DNA from: Cyrtodaria siliqua
Taxonomy: Eukaryota > Mollusca > Bivalvia > Adapedonta > Hiatellidae
Assembly (NCBI GenBank): GCA_037043455.1
Contig: JAWPHD010000289.1
Span: 124,001 to 188,000, forward strand
Direction: 5' to 3'
Length of the DNA stretch: 64,000 nucleotides
Part shown: positions 33,991-45,640 of the stretch, piece by piece
Layout: each line of letters begins with the position of its first letter
Position numbering within the stretch: the stretch's first letter is position 1
Notes under the pieces: model-generated
Seen by the model: the letters and a program-made list of their open reading frames with translations, nothing else
Told to the model about the DNA's origin: nothing
Databases searched by the model: none
Translations under genes and position numbers: made by a program

Positions 33991-36298
33991 CCAGGCATCT
34001 TAACTAATTTTCAGGCGTGATAGGTGCACGATTGTCGTTTGTGCCTTTAATGGATGTTCCTCCAACATCATGTGATGAAACATTATAATATATATTTGAT
34101 TATGATAAAACAACGAGTCTGATCTATGCTCCTGGTTTCTTTCACAGGAAGACAATTTATGAAAGCAATTTTGTTCCTGGATCGGTACATTTTTTTTATC
34201 TCTGTGGGGAATAACGCAGACTATTTCCCATACTACATACTTGAGTAGTATTTGTTTCAGAAAAACAATTGAAAGGGGAAATCAGACTTCCTAGAGAACA
34301 ACACGTAATATCACCATTCATTTTAATATAATATACTGTTAATATAAAGCATTCAGCGTGCAACTACAACTAATTAAACTTTATTGCAATATGAAATGCT
34401 TTAACGGAGCATCGATGTATTGCTTTTGGTTATAAAGAACCGCAGCAGAGAGGTTAAGGTCCTGCACCTCTTTTACTATCATATATATTCATAAAATGAT
34501 TTAACACTTGAATGGTATTTTTTGACGCGTGAACAGGTATACGCCGGTTTACGTTACCATCCGATGTTTAAGGCTAAGCAGATCGACTCACCGAATAAAC
34601 GTGTGAACTATGAACCATATATCCATGAGCAATGTCAGCTCCTTATTATCAACACTATGGATGCATGAACATGGATTTAGATTTCAATGCTTCCCAAATA
34701 ACAGAACTGACATTTTGTATGAATCATATAACCAACCAACGACGAAACTATCAACCGTTAATAGTGGAATTAAGTATTACATATAAGTATACAAAAGTGC
34801 TCCGTTGTGCACCACTGTACATATATTAGTTCTATAAATGTTTATCTAAGATGCCACACATATGCCATGATACATTAATGGCCTACACGCAGTCTTCGGT
34901 ATACAACAATACAATTTAAATAGAAGAAACTCTGTTTGGCTCCGCACAATGCTTTTCAAAGGATAAGGACGTTGAAGAAATTACTACAACTATTGCCAGA
35001 CATAGTTAACTTTGTTTCTGATGATCGACTGAACATGCGCGATAGTAGTATTAGCAGCAAACCGGAACAAATAATCAACATTTTTGAATACCTGAGCGTA
35101 TGTTTCCTTCTTTTAACTTTCGTTAGTACTGCTATTGTACAACTGATTATAGTTTGATAAATTGCTTTACACTTTCTGACTGTTTACCATAAAAATTACA
35201 TCATAGCATTACATTATTGTATTGAATAATAAATTACTGAATACGTGAAAAACCTGGTACACATAACTAATGAGTGGTGATGGGTTGGAGTGGCAGTGTG
35301 TTTAGAGTTGGGCGAGAGTGGGGTTATGGATAGACTTGTCTGAGTTCTCGCCCAGGTTCCAATGGATATCAAGCAATCAAATGCATACTCTATCTATCTA
35401 TCGTATTCCACTTGTGACGTTAATACGGCCTCGGTTTGATACCGGGTCTGTAAAAACCGCTTTGATAAATGTGGCGGTGAATATAACGTTGTTGCTATCA
35501 CGGGAATATTGATATGATCGGTTTCAATTAATTTATCTCATCAAACAATAATAATAATATTTTTTTATAATACTAATGAACAATTAAAGATCCTGTACAA
35601 GGGAACGTTGAAACACGTAGTATCACTAATTAAACGTGTTCGTATTAAATTACCTGCTTAAACATGACGATACTATAAAATCATATTATTGATAAACTAT
35701 TATTATAATTGATAAACGATTTCTTCTCAGTAAATAACCAAGCTATTAGTGTCCTAAGGCATAATAGTGCTTGTTATACACGTTATCAAATGACGTTTGT
35801 AAATGAGAGACGTATATCTTATAAATAATCTTACAAACGTTCCAAGTAATATTTAGCCATACAAATTCAATAACCTCGTCGTCCTGCGCTAAAACAACGA
35901 GTTCCAAGTAATATTTAGCCATACAAATTCAATAACGAAAATATTGATGACAGTTACATCAAAGCGCACTTCAGCTTACAATTATAAACTTGTTGGACAG
36001 AATTTATGGAGACAATAATGACCAGCCGCTTCCTTCGCACCATTAATATCAATATTCGTGTTGAAACAATATCATGTGTCTCATTTACATCGGCTAATGT
36101 AAACACTTTAATGTCAGATCCAATAGTTTTCATATGTTTTTAATCGAGTGAATAAATATATGTATATACATTATATGAGTTTCAAACTCTGTTGGAAAAA
36201 ACGGTGGTGGGACGTAAGAAAAGAACTTCTTCAAAACTAGAATACCTGTTAATTAGCACTTGGCAAATTTCACATTCATTACGTGCTCCGAGTATTAA

Positions 36299-36363
36299 CT
36301 TTCATACCCCATCCAACCCCTTCTCCAAGAAGCGCAAAGGGAGTTGGCTGGGGTATGAAATAA
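36299..36363. repeat. Inverted repeat
   Basis: TTTCATACCCCATCCAACCCC pairs with GGGAGTTGGCTGGGGTATGAAA across a 15 to 20 base spacer. The right arm is preserved in copy III (61165-61181, GACTGGGGTATGAAATAAAA) but the left arm is not. Confidence 0.75.
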
Positions 36364-37094
36364 AAGCATAATTTCGTCTTACAAAGTTTGCATATTGTAA
36401 AATTAAAACATTTCATAAATAATTATAAACGCATTTTTTTCAGTAAAACATGTTTTTAAACGTGTTTTATTGTCGAAATATCCGTTATAAAATCCTGCTT
36501 ATATATTGAGCTTTCCCGTCACTTAATGGAAGTAAGACGCTACCACGTAATGCACTTCACATTCCAATCTACGTGACGGCACACTGTAACTTTTCTTATT
36601 ATAATCAATGTAAAAACAAGTTTTAAATACGCGAGTGTTCGAGGTATTAATGTACATTACAAATAAATGATCACCTTAACTTAAGTTTATATACACCCCG
36701 AAGCATCACACTGAGTATTGAGGCAGGTGCTTCCATTTATTCGTATAATTTAGATTTTTGAGACAAGATTTTATCAAACAATATGTTCTAAATAGTTTAA
36801 TCATTTCAATGCTTTGATTGTTAACACACGTGTTATTGCGATGTGAGTGGGGTCACGTCGTGCCAGCACTTTAAATTAGGTCACGTGTCCTGGTCGGCAT
36901 TATTCATCTACTTTTATATACAGTATTTTTGTTTTAATAAGTTATCATGATTATGTAGAAAATGTTATCAATTACGATATAGTTTTATGCAAAGTGATTG
37001 TAGCAGATTTTTTTTCTTCAATGTATTTAACTGTTGCAATCACTAGATAGTAAACTAGTGAATAGTATGTTATTTTCGTGTTATATATTCATTA

Positions 37095-37220
37095 ATATCT
37101 TGCATTGTTTAATATTGTTCTGATGATATAATGTATATATCTTGCATTGTTTAATATTGTTCTGATGATATAATGTATATATTTTGCATTGTTTAATATT
37201 GTTCTGATGGTATTATGTAT
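37095..37220. repeat. 42-bp tandem repeat, three units
   Basis: The unit starts ATATCTTGCATTGTTTAATA and contains TTGTTCTGATGATATAATGT. Units begin at 37095, 37137 and 37179, with a partial fourth at 37221. The third unit has ATTTTG for ATCTTG and GGTATTA for GATATAA. Confidence 0.9.
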
Positions 37221-37289
37221 ATATCTTGTTTTTCATTTGATTGTTATACATATATATATATATGATCGTCTTTGCTTTTTACTTATTAT

Positions 37290-37600
37290 TAATGCTGCCT
37301 AGTTTGTTCGTGAATATACCTGTAGGGATGTCTTTACTTGCACTGTTCTGTTTTGTTGAGTTGACAATAGGGTGAGCTTGAATTCTGGTTCACCCTCGAA
37401 CTACCTTGTTTAAAAATCCATCAACATTTGTGTCCCTGGCCGGTTTAATACAGTACACGAGTTGTCAACCCTTTTAAGCTGATGGTGTCGTACACTTTGC
37501 TCCTATTTATTCCGTGTATTCGTTGCTTGTTTTAAATGCGTATTACTGAAATGCTGAGTTCTGTAAAAGCAACATTTCTTGTTCGACTGTTTGAATAAGT
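37290..37600 (+). repeat. Diverged variant 2 terminal repeat
   Basis: The phrases ATGCTGCCTAGTTTGTTCG, TTTACTTGCACTGTTCTGTT, GGTTCACCCTCGAACTACC and TTGTCAACCCTTTTAAGC keep the family order. A related copy stands at the equivalent place in duplicated copy III (61430-61620), so this insertion predates the duplication. Confidence 0.55.
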
Positions 37601-37982
37601 CCTATAGGAATATGTTGCTGTTTCCTATGTTCGTTTTTTGAGTATGGTTAGTTTAATCCCGTGAAGCGAAAAAAAGTCAACCATGCATACTATTTCTTTA
37701 GACTGGGTAATTCGTTGATAACAATTTATCTTTCACCATGATGAATGCGTCAGGCAATAAAACCCTTAGACGATATGCTAAATGTAAAGCTGTCGGTGAA
37801 ATCGTTTAACGTAACAAGTAAACTACGATAATATATGTAAACGGATGCTGAACTGGAATGGATGAGTACGTAACGAGTAAACTATAATAATATATGTAAA
37901 CGGATGCTGAACTGGAATGGATTAGCGCGTAACGAGCGTATTTACATAATGTATCATCATTGATTGGTTTGCAGAACTTTAA

Positions 37983-38289
37983 AGGGACACACGGCAATCT
38001 TGAGTGTTTGAAATGGGTGTCTCGATTTATATATCCAGTATAAGTTTTACTTTTACCCTGGTTACATTTAAATAAATCAAATGTTAAGTATTCACTATTT
38101 CGTCTTATTATACTATAAGTTTTAAATATAGTATTGGTGCAATAATATCAAAAAATAATAACATGCAAAAACAAATTGCTTAATACTATTATTATAATTA
38201 ATATTAATGATTGAACAAATGCAAGTTATGTAGAAAAACTATCGAGACGCCGTGAGTTTTTAAAAAAATAAAGATTGCCGTGTGTTCCT
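37983..38289. mobile_element. TTAA-flanked short TIR element
   Basis: The ends are AGGGACACACGGCAATCTT and AAGATTGCCGTGTGTTCCT, with matching TGTCTCGAT/ATCGAGACG further in, giving inverted repeats of about 50 bp. TTAA lies on both sides (37979-37982 and 38290-38293). TTAA duplications are typical of the piggyBac superfamily, so this is plausibly a piggyBac-type non-autonomous element. Confidence 0.75.
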
Positions 38290-38299
38290 TTAACATTCA

Positions 38300-39090
38300 C
38301 CGTTATCATAAGTTTTCCGTCTCTACACAGGCTGATAGACAAATTTGGCTTGATGTTATATGAGTAGATAAGAGTAATATTTACCATAGTTCAACATGTC
38401 CCAAGTCTATATTTTCTATACCGTTTCATACAAATGTATAGATTTACAGTGATGGAAGGTTTAACATTCTAGAATTAGTTTTTGCAAACATGTATTATGG
38501 CAACTAAGATTGACCTGTGGATGTTTTTTTATCCACCTGTGAATGTTTTTTTTTATCCAGTATAATGTTGACTGTATACCAGCTTTCAATAAAAGGTAAT
38601 ACATGTACAATATAGAGATTAATTTCTCTTTATTACTCTGCCATTGTTTTACATATTAAATTGATGCATTATAAAATATAATCAGCAATTAGCAATACGT
38701 AAAATTCATTTTATTTGAACTAATTAAATCATTAATGTATTTAGTAATGATTTGCAAACACAAAATCACGATCGTGTCCCTTTAATATTCAAATTGTTTT
38801 TTGCAACATATAGGGCATCTACTATAACTTAAGTATGCTATCTACTTTTTATATTCAACTTCTCAAAAGCAAATAGGCATTTTGAATAGAGTCGACACTT
38901 GTGTTACAATGTTCACTTTTAATATCTCTGTCTTTATTAATGATAACGGAAGTGTCACAAAATAATAACGAGTAGAGCGTCTTGGTCGTACGCAGCTCTT
39001 GTAAGCACCAGTCAGTCACACGCTAATCCATTGTTCAGTTGAAACCAATTCACAATGTCCATGATATATTCAGGTAACACGGAAAAGCGT
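38300..39090. other. AT-rich stretch without recognised gene
   Basis: No ORF of note is present. The bases GTGTCCCTTTAATATTC at about 38776 resemble one end of the short TTAA element and could be a solitary remnant. Confidence 0.4.
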
Positions 39091-39105
39091 GCACATTTTA
39101 GTGGC

Positions 39106-39119
39106 CGCCAGAGGGCGTC
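39106..39119 (+). promoter_or_regulatory. CTCF-like motif
   Basis: CCGCCAGAGGGCGT fits the CTCF core CCASYAGRKGGCRS except at the third base and the last base. It lies about 330 bp from a CpG-rich patch. It is a candidate only, from motif match. Confidence 0.3.
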
Positions 39120-39239
39120 CGGAAGGGCCGTTTGAGAAGTTTAATTTTGTGCTAATGCATGTAAAAGTATAGTTATATCTCTTTAAAGAGCAAAGTGGTT
39201 TAAGGGTCCTTTCGTGTAGATTTTAATACTGCGCATGTT

Positions 39240-39480
39240 GTCACGTGTGTCACGGACTTAACGGTGGAAAATGGTTTGGGCGTAACGTTTGCTATAAAAT
39301 ACATTGTCTTCTAGTCTTGGCCGGGATTGATTGAAAGTTACTTTGTGTGAGCAGAGGTTGGAACCGGCGAAATTCACAGGCAATATGTGGTCAGTATTTA
39401 TTTTATGAACTTTTATCGTACATTTATATTCAGTGGGCGGCGCCATCTTGGTTGGCGATGTCACGACATCCGGTTAGCTT
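39240..39480 (-). promoter_or_regulatory. CpG-rich, promoter-like patch with possible translation start
   Basis: This stretch has many CpGs in an otherwise CpG-poor area. On the minus strand CCAAGATGGCGCC (39441-39453) resembles a YY1 site combined with a good Kozak context, and AACCGGATGTCG (39465-39476) contains an ETS-type core. A 68-residue frame (39258-39464) runs through it (MTSPTKMAPPTEYKCTIK at the start). It may be a first exon, an LTR or a decayed CpG island. Confidence 0.25.
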
Positions 39481-39596
39481 TATGTTTCTCAAACATTAAC
39501 TTGAGACTAGCAAATGATTTTGAAGTTACTTTATTAAATGTAATTATTGTAATTGATCATTAATTGTAAAACAACGTTGTATAATAGGTACATTAG

Positions 39597-39720
39597 TTAA
39601 CGTTGGCGTATAAATCAGTGATTGTAATACACGATTGAATTGATAACATTGTATATTAGGTGCATTAGTTAACAATGAGATGAGTGACTAGTATAAATGT
39701 TCGACGCGTATATATGGCGT
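39597..39720. repeat. Short direct repeats
   Basis: GTACATTAGTTAACGTTGGC and GTGCATTAGTTAACAATGAG begin two similar stretches about 65 bp apart. A further cluster, CCGTCCGGTGCAGATAA / CCGTCCGGAGCAGATAA, occurs at 39879-39912. Their function is unknown. Confidence 0.6.
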
Positions 39721-40753
39721 TGTAGAATATACATCCATTGCTACTCATTGTAATTAGATAGTGGCTAGCATATATTTATAAGATAATGAATTTTTGGTGT
39801 AATGATAATTATATAAGATTGGTGGGGTTATGAACCGACATCTAAAACGCATGTATTATTACAGCCTAACCCGTCCGGTGCAGATAAACCGTCCGGAGCA
39901 GATAAGCCTCCCGGAGTGGAGCTAAGCCTTTAGGGTGTGTAAGCCATTTAGGTGATTCGACACTAGAATCAACATATAACGTTACGAGCGGTGGAGACGA
40001 TCCCCGTACCTGTGCAACATGGCCAGGTTATAGAATCGACAACCCCCGGGACCTCTAGGTGGGCCCGTTATCAGTCCTCACTGGAGGAACATCATCCACA
40101 ACCTCAGTGGAGGTTAATTATCATACATATCGCGTCATCAACACTTATAGAAGGCATTTGATGACAATCACCCATTGGATTCGCGAATCATCTCCTTCAT
40201 GAGCTCTCGCGCATCACAGTTATCGCGCTAGATCATAATTCGTTTGAACATCAACATTGTTATAACTTTAACAGCATTTTATTGTCGTATATAATCAGTC
40301 GACACATTCAGTATTTGTGATAATACTAAGAACGTCTTAAAAGTTCATGAGAACAGTCTTTTCATATTTCATTTCATCTGTGTATTTGCTTGTTTTTTTT
40401 AATAATTATATATATATTTAACATATTTTAAAAGTTGCATTAAACTTATGTAAACGTCATTGATTCTTTCCTGAGTTAGCCCCAACCACTAGGGTCATCT
40501 TGCGACAGGAGGTTACGTGTTATTTATATTAAAGTATAGTTTCTACAGTGTCAGTGCGTCATCTTCAAACATAAAGCTGTAGGTCACTTGGTCATCTGAA
40601 TTAGCCTTTGAATGCATGTCACATTTCCGACATGTCAGTGCCAAACATTAAAATAAATAAAATGAGGTCATTATGTCAACGTGGACTGTGTAAACATATG
40701 GCTGACATGGTCAAATTCATCAAGCTTCAAGTCAAATCTCATTGTTTCCTACG

Positions 40754-41464
40754 TATACTGAAGGGAAAAGGAAACGCGACACGGGAATTTCCGCTATATA
40801 TTGTATGTACAATATACTGCTGTTAATATAATGGTACATGGCTACGTAAGATCTTTCCTTTCGGAAAAAAGGCTAAAACAACACGTAACACAGCAAATAG
40901 CATTCCTGAAAAGTTTCATTATTGACAGAGTACGCAAGCATGTGAGCAAACTTAGGATGCACAATTTTACAAACTCTTTACGTTAAATACAGTACTGAAC
41001 TGGCTCAAACGCGACACGGGGATTTCCGCTATATATTGTATATACTGCACACTTAATTCCATATATATTCCAAGGAAATCTCAAGATGTTTTGTAAAAAA
41101 AGATGTTGCAGTTAGTTAGAGAAAGGACACAACTGTGATATTGCAGACGTTTTATTCACAATACACGTTGTAACAAGAAATTCATAAATGTTGAAGTTCT
41201 TCTTTAAAAAATTGAGCCAGTTCAGTACTGTATTTAACGTAAATAGTTTGCAAAAGTTTGTATCCTAAGTCTGCGCCAAACGCGTTCTCTGTCAATAATG
41301 AATCTTTGCAGGAATACTATTTGCTGTGTTACGTGTTGTTTTAGTCTATTTCCGAAAGGAAAGATCTCACGTAGCCATTTACCATTCGATTTACAGCAGC
41401 ATATTGTACATACAATATATAGCGTAAATTAACCGGTGTCGCGTTTCTTTTTCCTTTCAGTATA
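40754..41464. mobile_element. TATACTGAAA-family element, one and a half copies head to head
   Basis: The left part (40754-41006) matches the left half of 48730-49188 up to GAACTGGCTCA. At about 41007 the sequence restarts at AACGCGACACGGGGATTTCC and continues as a complete copy in the reverse orientation, ending TTTCCTTTCAGTATATA. ORFs at 40608-40826 and 40801-40986 fall in it and are not genes. Confidence 0.7.
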
Positions 41465-41919
41465 TATACCTCGTCGTCAGTAGATTTAGAAACGGTGTGC
41501 ATATTCTGTACAATTTGTCTTTTGTTGGCGGAATAGCTACTTTAAGAAAAGCATCACTAACATCTAATTGTCAGAATGAACTGTAAAGCAGATGTTCTAC
41601 TACTCCTATACCATTTACATTGTAATTGGTATTCCCGTGAAAGCAATCACTGAGTAGAACATTGATTTACTAGCGAATTTCTCAGGAAATAAATGTACCA
41701 TACGAAGGGGTTAAGTAAACCCATGTTATTGAGATTGACAGATGACTAAAGCCGCATGCGAGTGCATATAGTATGTGCTATGCGTCGCAAGTTTTATTAA
41801 AGTTTAGTATAATTATCGTAGTTTTAATATCTGCCTACATAGCCATTTTATTATATAACCTATAAATAGACGCGTTTTCATTGGCTAAAAAGTAATTTTT
41901 TAGAAAAAATATCTAGCGA

Positions 41920-42010
41920 TATTGACCTGTTTTTTTGATATTGACCTGTTTTTTTGATATTGACCTGTTTTATATAATTGTTTTTTTGATATTGACCTGT
42001 TTTATATAAT
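41920..42010. repeat. Short tandem repeat, GATATTGACCTGTTTTTTT unit
   Basis: The 19-base unit occurs four times, the last two separated by TATATAATTG-containing variants. It flanks the long hairpin at 42040-42173, whose arms also carry ATTGACC. Confidence 0.85.
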
Positions 42011-42039
42011 TGTAAATTGAGGGTTATATAATAAAACAG

Positions 42040-42173
42040 TTATGGACTTTTCAGCTGTTATACATGATGTTGATATGTACCAAAAAATCATTATTGACCT
42101 CGGCTATCGCCTCGGTCAATAATGATTTTTTTGGTGCATATCACATCATGTATAACAGCTGAAAAGTCCATAA
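42040..42173. repeat. Long near-perfect hairpin, ~60-bp arms
   Basis: The left arm (42040-42099) runs TTATGGACTTTTCAGCTGTT to ATCATTATTGACC. The right arm (42114-42173) is its reverse complement with only a few mismatches, separated by a 14-base loop. The arm sequence CAGCTG is itself palindromic. It could be a foldback element or a transcribed hairpin. Confidence 0.9.
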
Positions 42174-42317
42174 TTGTATAATATCTGCTCAAAAGCGTTA
42201 CCTCGGGGTCTAAAATAAGTCGAGGACGGTTATTGGATTATTCAAATATTAAAATTGCCATATTATAAACTTATTATTACATATTTTCTACCATCAATGT
42301 ATAGGAGATCATGACAC

Positions 42318-43080
42318 GGATAACAGGACACTGCTGATAAGACCAGAAGGTGAGTATCCGGTGAAGATACGGAATTCCAGCCCACGGTATAAGTGTCTTT
42401 ATCGGAACCGAGGTGTTGGTGCACGCGTGTATTTTATCTTTACCCATAAAGATAAGATTTGGCATCAGCCATGAAAAACGTGGATAGCCTTATCTGATAT
42501 GCAAGAAATTACAGGTTGCTGATTGTTCCCAGCATTACTCTATTTGATCTCATTTTACTATCAGATTTAGTTTTAAAATGGCATTTGTTTTATGGACCAG
42601 ATGCTTACATGTTGCTCATGTCGATAAAACATTACTTCATACATACCTGTTATACAATCATCAACGTACAGGAGTTCAGGACCAGGGTCCGGTTTTATGA
42701 AACAACTTTACGACACTTTTGATCGTAAGTTAATTTGTTAAATTCTTTACTTTGATTTATAATTCACAAATGAACGCGATTTCATTTCATTTTCTTATAC
42801 ATTTGATATTTCTGCACAGAATGCACATATAATTGTCGACATTGAATGCTTAGGTGCAACAATTCGAACAGTTTTAAAATCTGAGACTTATCGTAAGATG
42901 TTTAATAAAACTGGGCCCTGGTTTTTAACCGGACAGAGTGCTGATAAGACTAGAAGGAATGTAATTTACAGGTCACTCATTATGCTCAGCATTACTACAT
43001 TTGATCTCATTTTACTATCCGTTTTAGTTTTAAAAAATATTTTTTACGGACCAGATGCTTATATACTGCTTATATCGATA
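42318..43080. repeat. Local direct duplication (two units)
   Basis: GGACACTGCTGATAAGACCAGAAGG and, 600 bases on, GGACAGAGTGCTGATAAGACTAGAAGG each start a segment. TTTGATCTCATTTTACTATC and TTTACGGACCAGATGCTTAT-like bases follow in both. Unit 2 is cut by the start of PLE-E at about 43085. Confidence 0.7.
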
Positions 43081-43084
43081 CGAA

Positions 43085-43822
43085 ATGACTGACTTCTATG
43101 GTGATGTGATTTGTAAACGTCGTAAGATTCTTGGTCATGATCACTTTCATACTATCTTTGTTAAACTTGTTAAAAAGTTTTTCAAAAGAGGTTATGACCC
43201 TATCATTTTGCAACGTACTGCATGCTTGGTGGTGGACCCTTTTGCAGTTCGCCACTATGCTTTCCTCTTTAATTGTACGATGACCGGACAGGCTGTGGAC
43301 CCTATGATGACGCCTACCTAAAGCCCATTGGGACGGTGGCGTTTGATGTTTGTCTATGATCTTTCTTGTCGTGCACTTAATGGTTTATTCTCCTACTGCT
43401 CTGGCTTCTGCCAAGTCATTGAGTACCTTCATTGTGGCTTTCTATATTTTTTTTTGTATTATATTTACTCGAGCATATTTGTGTTTTACTTATATTTCCT
43501 ATTGATGCTGCCTTGTTGGTTAGAGATTAGATCATGGCGGGGATTTCTTTATTTACACTGTCCTATTTTAATGGGATGACAGTAGGGTAAGTGTGAGGTT
43601 TGGTGCACCCTAGAAGCGGTTTAAACACCCAGTGGCCTACTTTGCCACTGACCGTTCCAAGGCGGTAGCCCTATTGTCAACCCTTTTGTGTTTGTGATGT
43701 CGTTTGCATTTATTATTGCTTTTGCCTTCTTGTTTGTCTGTTTGCGTGTTTGTTTCTGTGTTTTGTGGTTGACTGTCCTCCTTGAATGCTACTTTCCCTG
43801 TCCGATCTTTTTATATTTCTTT
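43085..43822 (+). pseudogene. PLE-E: RT C-terminus plus complete 3' region
   Basis: The copy begins at TGACTTCTATGGTGATGTG and keeps the frame to the stop at 43319-43321 (DFYGDVICKRRKILGHDHFH ... CTMTGQAVDPMMTPT). It then has a full 3' region: CATTGGGACGGTGGCGTTTG, GCGGGGATTTCTTTATTTAC, GTGCACCCTAGAAGCGG, CACTGACCGTTCCAAGGCG and a TTTTTATATTTCTTT terminus. It is a clean reference for the 3' region. The 5' truncation removed the whole palm. Confidence 0.75.
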
Positions 43823-44154
43823 ATAGATATAACGCTATGTGCTGCTTCAAGCTGTAATAAACTAATGTAGATAATAAATTGTTATGACAGGGTTTGAATG
43901 TCGGTGATGTTTACCTTCTTTGATGTCACTAAACGTACCCTTAACTCTTGGCATACAGTCAATATTGAATATTTAAAACTTGCCTTTACTAGTTCTAACA
44001 TTTAATGATTATCTGATCTACCAAATCACCATCTAATGTCATAGACATTAACAGTTATCTTTAATCGACTTTTCACTTTTATAAGAGCAGGTGCCATTGA
44101 TTTGGCCCACCATGTTTGTTTTTGTTGTTGCATTGCACTGTGACAACGCAGTAT

Positions 44155-44197
44155 GCCATATTGCAGCAGTTTATATGGTTTACTGCTGCAATATGGC
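44155..44197. repeat. Perfect short hairpin
   Basis: GCCATATTGCAGCAGT is followed by an 11-base loop and ACTGCTGCAATATGGC, an uninterrupted stem of about 16 bp. Confidence 0.9.
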
Positions 44198-45414
44198 AAA
44201 CTGCGTTTTAAGGTGTTGCAGTGCTACATGTGTACTTTTTCATATAGCAAAGTGCAGCAGTTCTTTGTTAAAGGCAGAATATGCCTATTAACACATAAAC
44301 TGAAACAGTTGACGAAGCACTGGGAGCCGTTACAACTTAGAGAATTACGCAAACAAGTAAGGTGAATACAATTAAACTGTACATACTATGCCGAATAAAT
44401 AGTGTGTACTAAATACGCTCTATCCCCTACACGCTGCGTCGACGCTAAGTACAACACAGGAAGTGTGGAGACCCAATTGGATTATTTATAGCACAGGTAA
44501 TGTTTAGGTAAACACAAGAGTTGAAAAGTCGGCGTACCTTTTTAACGATGCGTACTTTTCTAATCAGTTGTTTCTATTAACGGCTGGGTACATCGAGGGA
44601 TTTAACGCAAATTTGACGGTAATATTATCATGATTATACACAAATACTTGACACAAAGTATCTATTATCTCCGTTAAGGTTAACTATATGCATATTCTGA
44701 CATTAATTGTGAGTTTATGATAAAACAAATTCTTATTAAATTATCAAAATAAAACTATTTGATAAAACTATATATAAAAAAATGAACATGATTCATTATT
44801 TCGTGTAATAAAACATAAAACATCCAAAATCTACAGAATTTATTTTCGAAGTTGAAATCAGAAATTTAAACTTATTCAAAGCTATTTTAAATTGCAGAAC
44901 TTGCAATAGTAGAATGAATAAAAAGTATTTTCCAGTTAATTTAATTGTTTTGTTTGATTTATCTAGATTTATATTGTTCGTAAATGTTGTTTGATTAGTT
45001 AGATACGCACTATGCCATATGTCGTTTTTTTCCGGAGTATTTTTCCAAATGGCATTCTGTGATCCTACATGACGTCTTCGAGTCCGCTTTCAAACTATAA
45101 TATCTTAAATAATTTAAACTTTTAAGTACAAATCGATTGGACATGAACACATTTCTAAAGAAAACAGACATTTATTGCACTATATGTATTCTGGTTCAGC
45201 TTGGTGAAGATTGGGATGAAAGTAAGTATTCCTGGTATTGAAATCAGATTAAATATCCGTCTAAAGCTTTTGAAATTAAAATTAACCAAGACTAAAGTCT
45301 AGAAATGTAATTGTTGAATTTGGGTAAACCTGGGATGAAAATTGTCATTTAGGGCCCTGGGTAAACTGATTTTTTCTAGAACAAAACGCAGAAACACTTG
45401 CTTCTATATCCCAA

Positions 45415-45640
45415 CAAACAACGTTATATGTGGTATACTGGAATCACCATGGCGGGCGGTCTGTTGGTTAGTCCATTGTTTGGGTTTATACCCCCACGAT
45501 CAAAGTTATATGGGGTATACTGGAGTCACTATGGCAGTCTGTTGGTTAGTTCGTTGGTCGGTCGGTCGATCAGTTGGTGCAGCAATATTGTGGAGCGAAC
45601 TACTTCTCTATATTTCTAAATATATTGATTTGAAACTTTG
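45415..45640. repeat. Two degenerate direct repeats
   Basis: GTTATATGTGGTATACTGGA and GTTATATGGGGTATACTGGA occur about 85 bases apart, each followed by GTCACTATGG-like bases and TCTGTTGGTTAGT. GTCGGTCGGTCG follows the second. Two overlapping ORFs here are repeat artefacts. Confidence 0.7.

Larger units (their letters stand above)
33820..37770. repeat. Segmental duplication block, copy II
   Basis: The left half aligns with copy I (9441-13245) and the right half with parts of copy III (54960-61790). Examples for copy III are GGTTCCAATGGATATCAAG (35355), TTTGATACCGGGTCTGTAAA (35434), ATATCAATATTCGTGTTGAA (36047), AACGTGTTTTATTGTCGAAA (36459) and GATGAATGCGTCAGGCAATA (37740). Segments around 36290-36970 occur in a different order in copy III, so rearrangement followed duplication. 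Confidence 0.7.

Noticed and set aside
37115..37130. CTGATGA in the 42-bp tandem repeat as a hammerhead ribozyme core
   Set aside because: No GAAA box or flanking helices I and III follow, and the unit is AT-rich simple sequence. The same holds for TTCTGATGATCG near 35020.
37095..37220. CRISPR-like regular repeats
   Set aside because: The three units are contiguous with no unique spacers, in an animal-type genome.
43540..43620. Possible SECIS element in the RT 3' region (GGGATGACAGTAGGGTAAG...GGTGCACCCT)
   Set aside because: ATGA is present, but the following bases do not form the required helix with a GA pair opposite and an AA apical loop. Only a 5-bp AGGGT/ACCCT stem can be drawn.
43688..43870. 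Hydrophobic ORF MFVMSFAFIIAFAFLFVCLR, also at 23808-23990 (-) and 26035-26223 (+)
   Set aside because: It falls in the noncoding terminal unit of the RT element. Its hydrophobicity reflects T-rich sequence, and it is found in all copies by homology.
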